From Buxus sempervirens (Eukaryota > Streptophyta > Magnoliopsida > Buxales > Buxaceae), in contig OX387194.1 in NCBI GenBank assembly GCA_947561395.2, forward strand, positions 18,524,048 to 18,588,047: a DNA stretch of 64,000 nucleotides. Direction: 5' to 3'. Shown here piece after piece: positions 1 to 11,116 of this stretch; positions within the stretch are counted from its first letter, which is position 1; each line of letters opens with the position of its first letter. The position numbers and the translations under genes are program-made. The notes beneath the pieces were generated by a model. It made no database searches and was not told where the DNA came from. It saw only the letters and a list, made by a program, of their open reading frames with translations.

Positions 1-588
1 TTTCCCCGGCAAGCCACGGGAGCGTAGGTGCTAATACTATCCCAAGAGTCAGTTCATAGGAATCAGAAGGGTAGGCTGCTAGAGAGATCTAGGTTTTGGA
101 AAAGAAGATGCAATATCCGCATTCACTCAATCATTCAGGGTCGGATCATTCACGCATCCTCCCTCGTGCATGTCACCCCACGCAGTTTATCACCAAATTG
201 GAAAATAAATCCATCTACGGTGTGGTGGTGTGCCCGTATGTGCATTTGGGCTGAGTGCGGTGTCTAACCGGGTGAGATTTGATCGGATTTTGTTGATAAA
301 GGAGTTTTTACCGTCTCGTATAGTAAGGTGCAGAATTGGCACTCAATACGAGGTTCCGGAAGAGTCCCCAGGTAAGTGGGGGGTCACAGGGGACCGCTTA
401 AATCCCACTTTCCTTAGGCGATTATCATGTCCTTGTGACAGGACTCCCCAGAATACGTAGTTGCGTGTATTCCACGTCTTACTAAGCGAGGTAGTAAAAA
501 CCCTGAATTCGACTAAATCCCTCTTAGGTTGACTCATTCTAACCAAGGGTCCTATTGGGCTGAGAAGTCCCTAGCAGAGTCGCCAGGC
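1..588 (-). other. Leader and primer-binding site of element E
   Basis: This is non-coding leader between the 5' LTR and the unseen ORF1. The primer-binding site reads TGGCGACTCTGCTAGGGAC on the minus strand at about 566-585, three bases inside the LTR. Tat/Ogre elements are generally reported to prime with tRNA-Arg; matching this site to a tRNA needs a search. The rest is leader sequence shared with B and D. I see no real gene in it; the open frames here are short and are not conserved as protein. Confidence 0.8.
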
Positions 589-1698
589 TATGCGCACCCG
601 ATTTCGGTCGCACGATGAGGCGCACGCAAAACGATGTGTGCCTCGGGATTTGTTTGGAGTCGCCACTGCCTGATGGGGTGCAGGCAGACACCCGGGTGCC
701 TAAGTTCTTCTTCTAAGGCTTTTGGTCTGCGGCTTTGAGATTCTAAGTAGGGGCTCGGTTGCGGTCTGGGGAAGTCCGTAGACACCCGAGTCCACCCCGT
801 CAAGTGACGAGTCCCATAGGTTTCCCTGGTTTGAGTCAACTTTGGTCTCTCACTCACTCGATTCCTATTCCAGAATGCAATTTTGATTAAGTCTGGCGGG
901 ACCGCCAAAGTGGTGTGGGTCCCTTTACTTGATTTTATCTTTTTAATTAAGATGATCTGGGCCTGGTGGGGTGGGCCCCGTTGGAAGGCCCACGGTATCC
1001 CTTGGTGGGCCAAGTGTGGCCCACATGTTCCTTGGTGGGCCAAGTGTGGCCCTTTGGACTTTGGCTCACTTTGAATTGATTTTATTTTAGAGTTCAAGTT
1101 GGATTAGTTAAGTGGATTTCATGCCAAAAGTGGGCCGGGATTGCTTTGTGGGCCCTTGAGTGGGCCCCATAATTGGTTGCCAAGTGATTTTGATTTTATC
1201 TTTCTTATCTGTGTCAAAATGGGCCAAGCATTGGGCTTGGGCCCTTTACCCGGGCTTGGGCTTGAAAGCCCAAGGCTTCCTGAATTAGGGTTTGGAAACC
1301 CTAAGTTGGTCGGATTCATGGGCTTAGTGGGCCCGATAGGCCCTACCCGTGGTCTCAGCCAAACCACATCCTACTTTAATCATGCATGGCCCAATTAGGG
1401 CTTGGGTGGGCCTCAAGTGGTCTGGCCCACTCAAATCTTTTATTATCTTAGCTAAGCAAAATGAATTGGTCGGGCTTGGTGGGCCCCGTTGGAAGGCCCA
1501 CAGGAAACCAAGTTGGACCAAGGGTCCAAGCCCCATGTTGGGTTTCCGGGTGACCTGGAAACCCTATTGGTTCATCCGGTTCGGTTTGGAAATAAAACCC
1601 ACATTCAGCAATAATCACATAAGAAAATACACAAGATTGACACTCTACCAAGAAAAATTGGCTCATTGTACTGGGTCCAAGGGGAGGGATTTATCAAG

Positions 1699-2110
1699 GT
1701 AAAGGGCATTTTCGGGATTTTTCGGGGTAAAGGGCATTTTCGAGATTTTATTTAAAGTAAAGGGCATTTTCGGGATTTTTTAAGGTAAAGGGCATTTTCG
1801 GGATTTCATTTAAGGTAAAGGGCATTTTCGGGATTTTTCAGGGTAAAGGGCATTTTCGGGATTTTATTTAAGCTAAAGGGCATTTTCGGGATTTTTCAAG
1901 GCAAAGGGCATTTTCGGGATTTTATTTAAGGTAAAGGGCATTTTCGGGATTTCATTTAAGGTAAAGGGCATTTTCGGGATTTTTTAAGGTAAAGGGCATT
2001 TTCGGGATTTTTCAGGGTAAAGGGCATTTTCGGGATTTTTCAGGGTAAAGGGCATTTTCGGGATTTTTCAGGGTAAAGGGCATTTTTGGGATTTTTTAAG
2101 GTAAAGGTGA
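1699..2110. repeat. 28-30-bp minisatellite in LTR E
   Basis: About 14 tandem copies of a unit with the core AAAGGGCATTTTCGGGATTT. Two linker types alternate: TTCAGGGT and ATTTAAGGT. The LTRs of B carry only one copy at the matching place (near 12333 and 30467), so the array grew in E or its near relatives. Confidence 0.95.
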
Positions 2111-2345
2111 AGTGGGCGTACCCAAAAATCGAGGTGAGCGCGAGGTGAGCGCATCCAATTTTAGGTGAGCACGAGGTGAGCGCGAGGTGAGCGCATCCAA
2201 TTTTAGGTGAGCATGAGGTGAGCGCGAGGTGAGCGCATCCAATTTTAGGTGAGCATGAGGTGAGCGCGAGGTGAGCGCATCCAATTTTAGGTGAGCATGA
2301 GGTGAGCGCGAGGTGAGCGGACCCAAGCTAGGTGAGAGCGAGGTG
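2111..2345. repeat. 42-bp GAGGTGAGCGC minisatellite in LTR E
   Basis: About five copies of a unit combining GAGGTGAGCGC with ATCCAATTTTAGGTGAGCA. The corresponding place in the B LTRs (12470-12520 and 30600-30645) holds a different GCGCGAGCT-based short repeat, so this spot is hypervariable in the LTR family. Confidence 0.93.
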
Positions 2346-3066
2346 AGCGTGAGCTCAGCGCAGACCCTGACTCTCTGTTTTTTCTCTCCAAACTCCATTT
2401 CTGACTGGTTTTAAGCTCTGTAACTGGTTTCTGGGGATCCTTAGAACCCCAGCAGACCTCTAACATACTTGGAAATTAATCTAACCTAAGTTGTGAGGAT
2501 CAAACCTCTTGGCAAACCTACAAATCCGAACACCCAAACATTACAGAACATGCATAAAACTTTGAAAACAAAACACTAACTAAAAAAACGCGATTAAGGA
2601 AGAAGCGAAAGGGGGGTTTTATCGGGATACAAGAAAGGTGCGATCACAGGGAACATGCTCCCCTTCGAATTCGAATCAAACAAACAATGACAAACAAGAT
2701 ATAAGAGATGCATGGGAAGCCTGATTTATATATATATTGAACAAAAGAAAATGGAGCTCACCTTGGTTCCAGGTCTTTGTAGAGTAGGCCGGAGGGTTCC
2801 TTGGAGCCAACGAGCTGCAGCCGGAGCCTCCTTCTCACACCAAGAGCAAGATTACCTTCGGGTTTGATGAGGAAGAAGGGGAAGAAAGGAATGGCCAAGA
2901 GTGTGGTTTCTTTGGGGAAGATGGTAGCCCAGACTACCTTCGAGTGCTGAGGGACAACAGAATGTCCAACCCCCAAGAAATGCCGAACCAAAAAAAAATG
3001 CAGAACCTAAGAAGAAAATCTCCAACCAAAATTTTTCCAACCCCCGGAAATGAAGCCTTGCGCGGC

Positions 3067-3367
3067 TTTTATAGCAGAGGACAGAGGGTATCCGCCGAGT
3101 TTGGCGCCCACCTCAAGGTGAGCGCATACCCCCTGCCACGTTCGCGCGAGCGACCGAATGATTAAAAAACCATTAATGCGGCCGCTCGTTTGGTCGGAAA
3201 ATCCGAATTTTCGGATTTAGTCCCTGGTTATTTTCAATTTAATCCGATATTCTTGGATTTTTACAGATTTAGTCCCTGGGATATTTTGAATGTTTGGATA
3301 TTTATGGATTTGATCCCTGAGATATTTTCTTGCGCAACTCGCCACGTGTGCAGCTCTTTGCCACGTG
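3067..3367 (-). promoter_or_regulatory. LTR promoter of element E: TATA box plus paired G-box/ABRE
   Basis: On the minus strand, TATAAAA lies at 3067-3073. Upstream, two CACGTG sites (3343-3348 and 3362-3367) lie in ACACGTGGC contexts, 19 bases apart. The same arrangement recurs in every LTR of this family in the window. A splice-donor-like AAG|GTGAGC follows at about 2760. The promoter role is inferred from these motifs. Confidence 0.6.
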
Positions 3368-3901
3368 TGCAGATTGCCGGTTTTGCTGCTCGGGAATTTT
3401 GTCAGCTCATATTTTCTTCACCCGGGCTCCGATCTGGGCAAACTCAATGGCGTTAGAATCGTATCGGAGCCCTCTATCCCATGACCTAGAGGTAAGCACC
3501 TGGATCGGATTTTAGCAGAAAGTCAACTTTTGGCTTCGCCCAAGTTTGACCGTCCGCAGAACCTTTATCCGGACCCCGATTCCTGCAAACTCAGTTGCGT
3601 TGGAATCGTGTAGAGATTCTCTATCCAATGATATAAAGCAAGGCCTCTGGATCTGATTTTAGCAGAAAGTCAACTTTTGGCTTCGCCCAAGTTTGACCAC
3701 CCGCAGAACCTTCATCCGGACTCCGATTCCTGCAAACTCAGTTGCGTTGGAATCGTGTCGAGATTCTCTATCCAATGACATAAAGCAAGGTGGCCAAATA
3801 TCACTTAATCAAAAAGTCAACTTTTGTCCCTTCGGGGTTTGACTTTCTACCAGGGTTTTCATTTTTAGCAATTCCAGGGGTGCAAAAATAAGGTGCTTAC
3901 A

Positions 3902-4269
3902 CTCTCTAGGGGAGATTGAACTGCCGGTCACATTTGGACCGAATATCTTCAACATCACATTTGAACTGATGGATATCCCCACAGCCTTCAATTTGCTCCT
4001 AGGGAGGCCATGGATACACTCGGCTAGGGCAATATCTTCCACGCTTCACCAAAGAGTGAAGTACATAAGGGGACAAAAGGTGACAACTGTCCTAGCTGAG
4101 AATTTGGTACCTCCCATGGTGTCACCTGATGTACCATTTATCAATGTGGATCTAACTATCGACAAGATTGCTTTCCACTCGTTTCAATTTGAAATAGTCA
4201 ATTTCATACCTAGGGGTGTGAGAAAAAAGAAGAGAAAGGAACTACTGCTGAGAAGATAGTGAAGAGAGT
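3902..4269 (+). pseudogene. Element A, piece 1: protease-region fragment
   Basis: The translation matches the C-terminal side of the aspartic protease of element C, around 51570-51910: ELPVT-GP-IFNITFE, MDIP-AFNLLLGRPWI, then VKYIRGQKV and FHSFQFE. The active-site part and all of gag lie left of the window, beyond element E. The piece ends at the AGAGT target duplication of the solo LTR at 4270. A is an old, broken Tat element and is the host for four later insertions. Confidence 0.9.
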
Positions 4270-5356
4270 TGTGCGCACATCGGAAACACCACACGGGAAA
4301 ATTTCGGAGTCGCCAACGCCTGATGGAGTGTAGGCGGACACCTGGGTGCCTAATCTTGTCTATTGGTTTGGTTTGCGGCTTGAGATTCTGAGACAGGTCT
4401 CGGTTGCGATCTGGGGAAGTCCGTAAACACCTCAGTCCACCCCGTCGGATGACGGGTCCCGTGGGTTCCCTAGTTTGAGTCAGCTTGCTTAGGTTTCTCA
4501 CCCGATTCCTAATCCGATATGAAATTTTGATTAAGTCTTACGGGACCACCTGAGTTGGTGTGGGTCCCTTTAGTTGATTTTATCTTGTTTATTTAAGCGT
4601 ACTGAGTCTGATGGGGCGGGCCCCGTTGAAGGGCCCGTGGTTCCCTTGGTGGACTCGGGTAAGCCCATGTGCCCCATTGGTGGGCCTCCGTCTAGCCTAG
4701 GAGGCCCTATGGGCTTAGGTGAAATGAATTAATTTTTCTTAGTTTATTCAAGTTGGAGACTTTATGTGATTTTCATGCCATAAGTGAGTCGGCATTGGTT
4801 TGCGGGCCCCTGGGGGGCCCCCATGATGGATGCCAAAGTGTTTTCAATTTATCTTTATTTAAATTTGCCAAGATGTTTTGTACATTGGGCTTGAGGCCCG
4901 TGGTCCAGTTCCGGGCTTGAAAGCTCGAATTCCATGAAGTTAGGGTTTAAACCCACACTTGGTTTGGTTAATGGGCTTTGGCGCGCCTGATAGGCCCTAG
5001 CCCTTGGTCTCGGCCAAATCATGCTACTTATTGCACATCATGCTACACAAAAATGGGTTTGGGGTGGGCCACATTGGGCTTGGCCCACTTGGTTCAGTTA
5101 ATTGCTTTAAGTTGCTTAATTGCATACACAAGAAGTTTATTGGGCTTGGTGGGCCCCGTTGGAAGGCCCAATAATGTGCCAAGTTGGACCGGTGGTCCAT
5201 GTCCCAAGTTGGGTTTCCGGGTGACCCGGAAACCATATTGGTTCCCTTGGTTTTATGGTAAATGATTATCCAAATCCATCAAGGAATCAAAGAACACCAA
5301 AAATGGCATTTCTATCATGTAGCCGGCCTTCCTGGTTGGCTACAAACCCATTTCAA

Positions 5357-5424
5357 TGTATCCGACCACCATGGTCGGATACAAACAGAGCAAGGGTGAT
5401 CCGACCTGAGTTATCGGATCACCC
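5357..5424. repeat. Two perfect hairpin-forming inverted repeats in the solo LTR
   Basis: At 5357-5383 TGTATCCGACCA and its exact complement are separated by three bases. At 5394-5424 GGGTGATCCGA and its exact complement are separated by nine bases. Both lie in the transcribed half of the LTR. Confidence 0.9.
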
Positions 5425-7066
5425 TAAACTTGCTCTTTTCGGAGTTTAGCCATTGGGGTTGCCTCTGTGGGCTTCCTAGGGGCTTCTACAAGTCATGTGG
5501 GCCCCTGGGAGGGCCCGCATTGGTTCAGGTTTGAGATAGCAACCCCTCTTAGTTTCTCTCTTGGGTTTCCTGCAAAGACAAAGGGAAGAAGGGAGAGAGA
5601 TGAGGCTGCTGCCACTTCATCTCCTAGCCATCCGCAGCAGCAAAATAGGAACCAATTGGTCTCTTGTTTTCATCAAAACAGCAAGCTTAAATGGGGGTTA
5701 AAATATGCCAAACAGGTGAGAGACCTGTTGGGAACAGCAGTGGGGTCATGCTCATGGCCTCAAACTATAAGGCCTACTATACACATGCGCACATGCATTC
5801 CAATCAATCCAACCAACAAGAGAGAGCATGGCTTGTCTACTCAAGCGAGAAGTAAAAAAAAAAAACAGCATGATGTTATGAGGTTTGGGCATGTCAAAGG
5901 GGGTCAGCCACTGTCATGCATGATGCTGGGGGACTGCCGTGGGTGCACAGGTGGGTAAGTGAGTGTATTGGGAGGCAGCCACTGTACAAGGGGCCTGGGG
6001 CCTTGTCATAAGAATGGGGGGTAAAGGCAATCATTGAGAGAGGGTCCCTCATGCCTGAACTTGGGGGCTTAGTGAAGAGTTAACCTGCTGGGAACAGCAG
6101 TGACACAAAGGCTTACTGCTGTCCAGCAGTGACACAAAGGCTTACTGCTGTTTCCCAGCAACAGCTCATGAGGCTCAATGTAAAGAGGGTATGGGGTGAG
6201 GATAGCATGCCTTTTAACCACAATCAATAGATTGAAAGGGGCAAGGGGAACATGTTAAACACAGCAAAACAGCAAGCGAAAGGAAAAGGGGGATATGCTT
6301 GGTACTTCTAATAGCAGCAAAATGAGGGGGAAAAGACACCAACAATCAGAGATCACATGCATGCTATAACCTCAACCAAAAGAATAAAAAATCAGCAAGC
6401 ATGGAGAGGTACGGCCAGCCTAGAAAATATCCAGAAAAGTTGTAAGAAAAAGTAAGGAAAAGGAAAGAAACCAAGAAGGGAAGAGGAGGGTTGTAAAAGG
6501 GGTACATTAGATTGACATTAGAGAGGGAACAAGCTCCCTTTTAAATGGCTCAAATGCATTCAGGACAGCAGCTTGGAGAGACTATAAATGAGGTGGCTCT
6601 CTCCCATTTTCTCATGGAAATTAACACGGGGTCTCTCTTACCATTAGAGACCTCTACATGGTGAAATGGAGGCACAACCCATGCCAAAACTCCATGGGAA
6701 CAGGTTCAGATCAGCAGGGAAAACAAGCTTGGTGGAATCTTAGAAAAACCTCATTTTGATATATGTTAAAGCAAATATAACAAGTAGCCTTACCTGGTAG
6801 TCCTTAACTCTCTATTGGGGGTGTATGACCTCTTTGAAGCAAGATGATAGCTGGGAACTCCACCTCTTGACAGCAGCAACAAAGACTCCAACTCTTGGTG
6901 GGGAGCAAGTGAAGAAGAAGAAGGAAAAGGATGGTGGAAGTGACTTGGGGTGGTGGTGGAGGGCAAAAGGGGTTGAAGAAGGAAGGATTTGTATGGAAAC
7001 AAGTGGTGGAAGGAAGTTGAAAAACAGCAAAAGAAGCCAACCTTTGACAAGAGGTTGCTGCTGGGT

Positions 7067-7526
7067 TTTTATAGGCAAAATTAATGTATCTGGCATTATA
7101 TGCTGGATACACTATCCCTTATTCATAGCTGGCCTCCATGGCCGGCTACACATAGGTCACTTTGTATCCGACATTAAATGCCGGATACAAAACACAATTA
7201 TTCGAAAATTAAATGCCGCCGCGAATTTGTCGGGGAATTGGCACGAATCTTGCTGGAAAATCTCTTTGTATCCGATGAATAGTGTCGGTTACACACTGAG
7301 GTATGTGTATCCGACATATTTGGTTGGACACAAATCAGAAAAATTACGGATTTGCCCCTCGACTTGACCGATTTGACCAATTTGACACTTTTGGACATTT
7401 ACGGATTGCCCCCTGCGAATTTTGGTTTAGTCCCTGAGATTTTTAACAACTTTTTGATATTTAAGATTTAGTCCCTGAGATATTTTGCTGCGTTGGCTGC
7501 CACGTGCGCAGTTCCTGTGCCACGTG
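7067..7526 (-). promoter_or_regulatory. Promoter region of the solo LTR
   Basis: On the minus strand TATAAAA lies at 7067-7073. GTATCC/GGATAC palindromic motifs fill 7085-7335, and two CACGTG sites lie at 7501-7506 and 7521-7526. A splice-donor-like CAG|GTAAGG lies downstream at about 6795. The layout parallels the LTR of element D. Confidence 0.55.
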
Positions 7527-7915
7527 TGCAGTTTCCGGTTTCTCTGCTCGGAAACTTCGACAGCTCATATCTCCTTCATCCGAACTCCGATTTGAGCAAA
7601 CTCAGTTGCATTGGACTCGTACCAAAGCCCTCTATCCAATGACATAAGGCTAAGCACCTGGCACGGGGTTCAATAAAAAGTCAACTTTCAACTCCCCTTT
7701 AAGTTTGACCGGTCTGCAGAACCTTCATCCGGACTTCAATTCTAGCAAACTCAGTTGCGTTGGACTCGTGTCGGGATTCTCTATCCATTGAGATAAATCA
7801 AAGTGGCCAATTTTCACTTGATCAAAAAGTCAATTTTTGACCCCTCAGGTTTTGACTTTTTATCTGAGTTTTGCATTTCTGGCTTTTCTGGGAGCGCAAA
7901 AATGAGGTGCTTACA

Positions 7916-10900
7916 AGAGTGATGGAAAAATACCACTTTCACCCAGAAAAAGGTCTGGGGATTAATTTGCAGGGAATGTTGGATCCAATAAAGGCAAAGA
8001 AGCTGGTCCCTAACGTAGGGTTGGGATTTAAACCCAGAGGATGGATAAGGCAGAAGTAGGAAGAAGGAGAGAAGAGAAGTAGAGGAAAAATCCCTCATTT
8101 AAGGGAAAATTTTCCTAAGCCCTCATATACAATCCAAATGTCTCATCCTATGGATCTGTCCAAGCCTCCATATCGAAATGTCAACCCCTTCTAAAGGCCA
8201 TCTGTTCCAACCCTGCAACCCTATAACCCACCTTCTACACTTGAAACAGTGGGTGGGCCTGGGCCACAGCCAGAGCAGCAAATGGACTTCTCTAAAGATG
8301 TCGAGGCTTTCTTCACCATGACTGAAGACGAAAGGACTGGTGATGATAAGGAGCTGCCGTTCATTGATTGGGCAGCGGTAAAGATTCCAGAGGAGGTCAT
8401 ATTTGGACTGGGCCCCGTAGCAGAAAAGGGCAGTACAACTCACCCGGTGATGATGGTATCGGATTCTGGGCTTGAGGAGCAGGCTTGCACAATTTCCCCT
8501 GCTCCTGAATTTTTTTAAATAATTGGGAGGAAACTCCCCTTACCTTTGAAGCAGCACTTGATTGGCAAACAGACGCGGCTTCCAAAAAAAAACTTCATTA
8601 ATGGATTGCCATTTCCTTGAAGGTTTTAATGAGCCTTCGTCTTCAGGGAGAGTTTTTGCAGGAGGCTCACAAAAAACCCAAAAAGATTTTTCTATTTTTT
8701 CTAGGAAATTTAATTTTTTCAAACTGGTCCAAACCACTTATAAACCATATAAGCAAACGGAATTAGACCAGGTTGAATATGACTTCGACCTTGAGCTCGA
8801 CTTTGATCTCATGGGGATCGAAGAAGAGACTGAGGTCGAAGAAGAAGACCTTCCAAAAGAAATTGAATATCAATTGGAACGTCATGAAAATGAGGTCCAA
8901 CCTAATATTGAGGAGACCATTTCAATAAATCTTGGGACCGAAAATGACCCAAAAATAGTGAAAATCGGGGCATGCCTGTCTGATGTGCAGCAAAATGAAA
9001 TGTCACGGTTTTTGGTAGACTACAATGATGTATTTGCATGGTCGTATCGAGACATGCCGGGGTTGGACACTGACATGGTGGTGTACAAGTTACCAATTTT
9101 GCCAGGGGCTAAGCCAATTAAGTAGAAGCTGAGAAGATTGAAGCCTGAATGAACCTTGAAGGTCAAGGAGGAAGTGGTCAAGCAATTTCAAGTAGGATTT
9201 TTGGCAGTCTCCACGTACCCCAAGTGGCTCGCAAACATAGTGCCAGAACCAAAGAAGGACGGGAAAGTCAGAATGTGCGTAGACTACAGAGATCTGAACA
9301 AGGCAAGCCCAAAGGATGATTTTCCACTTCCACACATCAACATATTGGTGGATAACACTGCTCTACATAGCCTGTTCTCATTTATGGACGGCTTCTCTGG
9401 ATACAATCAGATCAAGATGGCTAAGGAAGATCAAGAGAAAACAGCATTCATCACACCTTGGGGCACCTTCCACTACACAGTCATGCCATTTGGGCTCAAG
9501 AATGCAGGGGCAACATACCAGCAGGCCGTGACAGCACTATTCCATGACATGATCCATAATGAGATGGAGGTCTACGTGGATGATATGATTGCCAAATCAT
9601 GCAAAGAAGAGAACCACTTGATCAATCTGAAGAAAGTGTTTGATCGACTCAGGAAATATAGTCTACGGCTAAACCCGGCTAAATGTGTTTTTGGGGCTAC
9701 ATCAAGGAAATTGCTGAGATTTATAGTGAGCCGAAGAGGAATTGAGATCGACCTAGCTATTTTAAAAACCAAGGCCATAATTGAAATGCCATCACCCAGA
9801 ACAGAGAAGGAGGTTCATGGTTTTTTCGGAAGGATTCAGTACATAAGCCGGTTCATAGCACAACTCACTGCTATCTGTAAGCCGATTTTCAAGCTTCTAA
9901 GAAAGAATAACCCGACGGTCTAGAATGAGGATTGCCAGCAAGCTTTTGATACAATAAAGGAGTATTTACTGAACCCGCCTGTGCTAGTGCCACAAACTCC
10001 AGGAAGACCACTGATCCTGTACTTGTCAATGTTGGAAACTTCGATGGGGTGTGTATTAGGGCAGCATGATGAGACGAGTAGAAAAGAAAGAGCAATTTAC
10101 TATCTGAGTAAAAAATTCACAGAATATGAAGCCAAGTACTCACCATTGGAAAAAACCTGTTGTGCTCTAGTGTAGCCGACTCAGAGGCTAAGGCATTACT
10201 TCCTTAGTCACTCCACATTATTGATATCCCGGATGGAAACTCTGAAGTATTTATTTGAGAAACCGGCACTAACTGGCAGAACGGCAAAGTGGCAGCTGTT
10301 ACTATCCGAGTTTGACTTCACGTACATCACTTAGAAAGCGATTAAAGGTCAAGCCATTGCTGATCACCTGGCTGCACATCCTTTGCCAGAATACCAACCT
10401 TTGAAGACCAACTTTCCTGATGAGGCAATTCTGTTTACTGAAGAAGAGGAAAGTGCAAGCTCTTGGCAGATGTTCTTCGACGGGGCCGCCAACATGAATG
10501 GAAATGGAATAGGGGCAGTCTTGGTCAGACCAGATGGTTCACACATCCCGATCGCAATGAAATTAAGATTCTAGTGCACCAATAATATTGCAGAGTATGA
10601 AGCATGCATAATTGGGTTGTAAGCCGCCATAGATCATGAAGTGAAGGAACTTGACGTATACGGAGATTCGAGTCTTATCATCTTCCAAACAATTGGTGAA
10701 TGGAAAACCAAGGATCACAAATTGATCCCCTATCACCAATATTTGGAAGAAACAAGCACGAAATTTAGTATAATTTCCTTCAACTATATGCCAAGGACCA
10801 AGAATCAGTTCACGGATGCTCTAGCAACATTGGCTTCGATGGTCAGCATGCCAGAAGGGATAGACATCAAACCACTGGAAATTGAGGTCAAAGATGAACC

Positions 10901-11116
10901 GGCTTATTGTCTTGTTCTAGAGGGAGCACCAAAAGAGGAAGCACCATGGTTTCAAGACATCAAAATTTTCTTGAACAATCGGAGTTTGCCAGAAAATGCC
11001 ACTTCTACTGAGAAAAGGACGATACAGAGATTAGCCGGTCAATTACTACTAAGTAGTGGACATTTGTACAAGAGATCACATAATAACATTCTGCTCAGAT
11101 GTGTTGCTAAGGCTGA
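7916..11116 (+). pseudogene. Element A, piece 2: protease-RT linker, reverse transcriptase and RNase H region
   Basis: The order of similarity is as follows. A glycine-rich G-patch-like stretch (YHFHPEKGLGIN) lies near 7930, then an acidic linker. The RT spans about 9150-9750, with VDYRDLNKASPKDD, FMDGFSGYNQIKMA, MPFGLKNAGATYQ and the catalytic YVDDM. A first RNase H follows (about 9900-10380), then a second, archaeal-type RNase H (about 10460-10700) with FFDGAANMNGNG and YGDSSLII. Two RNase H domains in a row mark the Tat lineage. The region is close to element C over its whole length. It carries roughly ten breaks and is a fossil. It ends at the GCTGA target duplication of element B. Confidence 0.93.

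Larger units (their letters stand above)
1..3901 (-). mobile_element. Element E: right part of a Tat/Ogre-like LTR retrotransposon
   Basis: This is the 5' end of a minus-strand element that runs off the left edge of the window. It consists of a long 5' LTR (589-3901) and about 590 bases of leader. The leader matches the leaders of elements B (28650-29245) and D (37104-37690, opposite strand). It is inserted in the protease-coding part of element A, which resumes at 3902 with sequence matching element C near 51575. The base next to the LTR end reads CTCTC, which should be the target duplication, but its partner lies outside the window. No coding part of E is visible, so whether it is whole cannot be judged. 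Confidence 0.85.
589..3901 (-). repeat. 5' LTR of element E (about 3.3 kb)
   Basis: The boundaries were set by alignment with the LTRs of B and the solo LTR. On the plus strand the LTR opens with a slightly decayed TGTGCGCACCCG and closes with GGTGCTTACA. It contains two private minisatellites (1699-2110 and 2111-2345), a TATA box, a paired G-box and two copies of an approximately 147-bp unit (3485-3780). It belongs to the GTGAGCGC/GCGCGAGC subfamily together with the LTRs of B. The open frames in it are not conserved between LTR copies and I do not call them genes. Confidence 0.9.
4270..7915 (-). mobile_element. Solo LTR (3.65 kb) inserted in element A, target duplication AGAGT
   Basis: A single LTR running from TGTGCGCACA to GGTGCTTACA, with perfect 5-bp duplications AGAGT at 4265-4269 and 7916-7920. 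Element A continues across it. No internal region is present, so this is the usual product of recombination between two LTRs. Its 3' (right) and 5' (left) thirds resemble the LTRs of E and B, but it belongs, with D, to a subfamily with GTATCCGG-type palindromes. Open frames of 163 aa (5467-5958) and 180 aa (6825-7367) lie in it; neither resembles a known protein and I treat them as chance. Nothing else gene-like is seen in this stretch. Confidence 0.93.

Noticed and set aside
5467-5958. A 163-aa open frame in the solo LTR, and similar frames in other LTRs (588-1097, 11664-12104, 13107-13505, 29867-30232)
   Set aside because: They lie in LTRs, are not conserved as protein between LTR copies, and resemble no known family. 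Near-identical pairs (11664 and 29867; 13107 and 31231) only reflect the two LTRs of element B.
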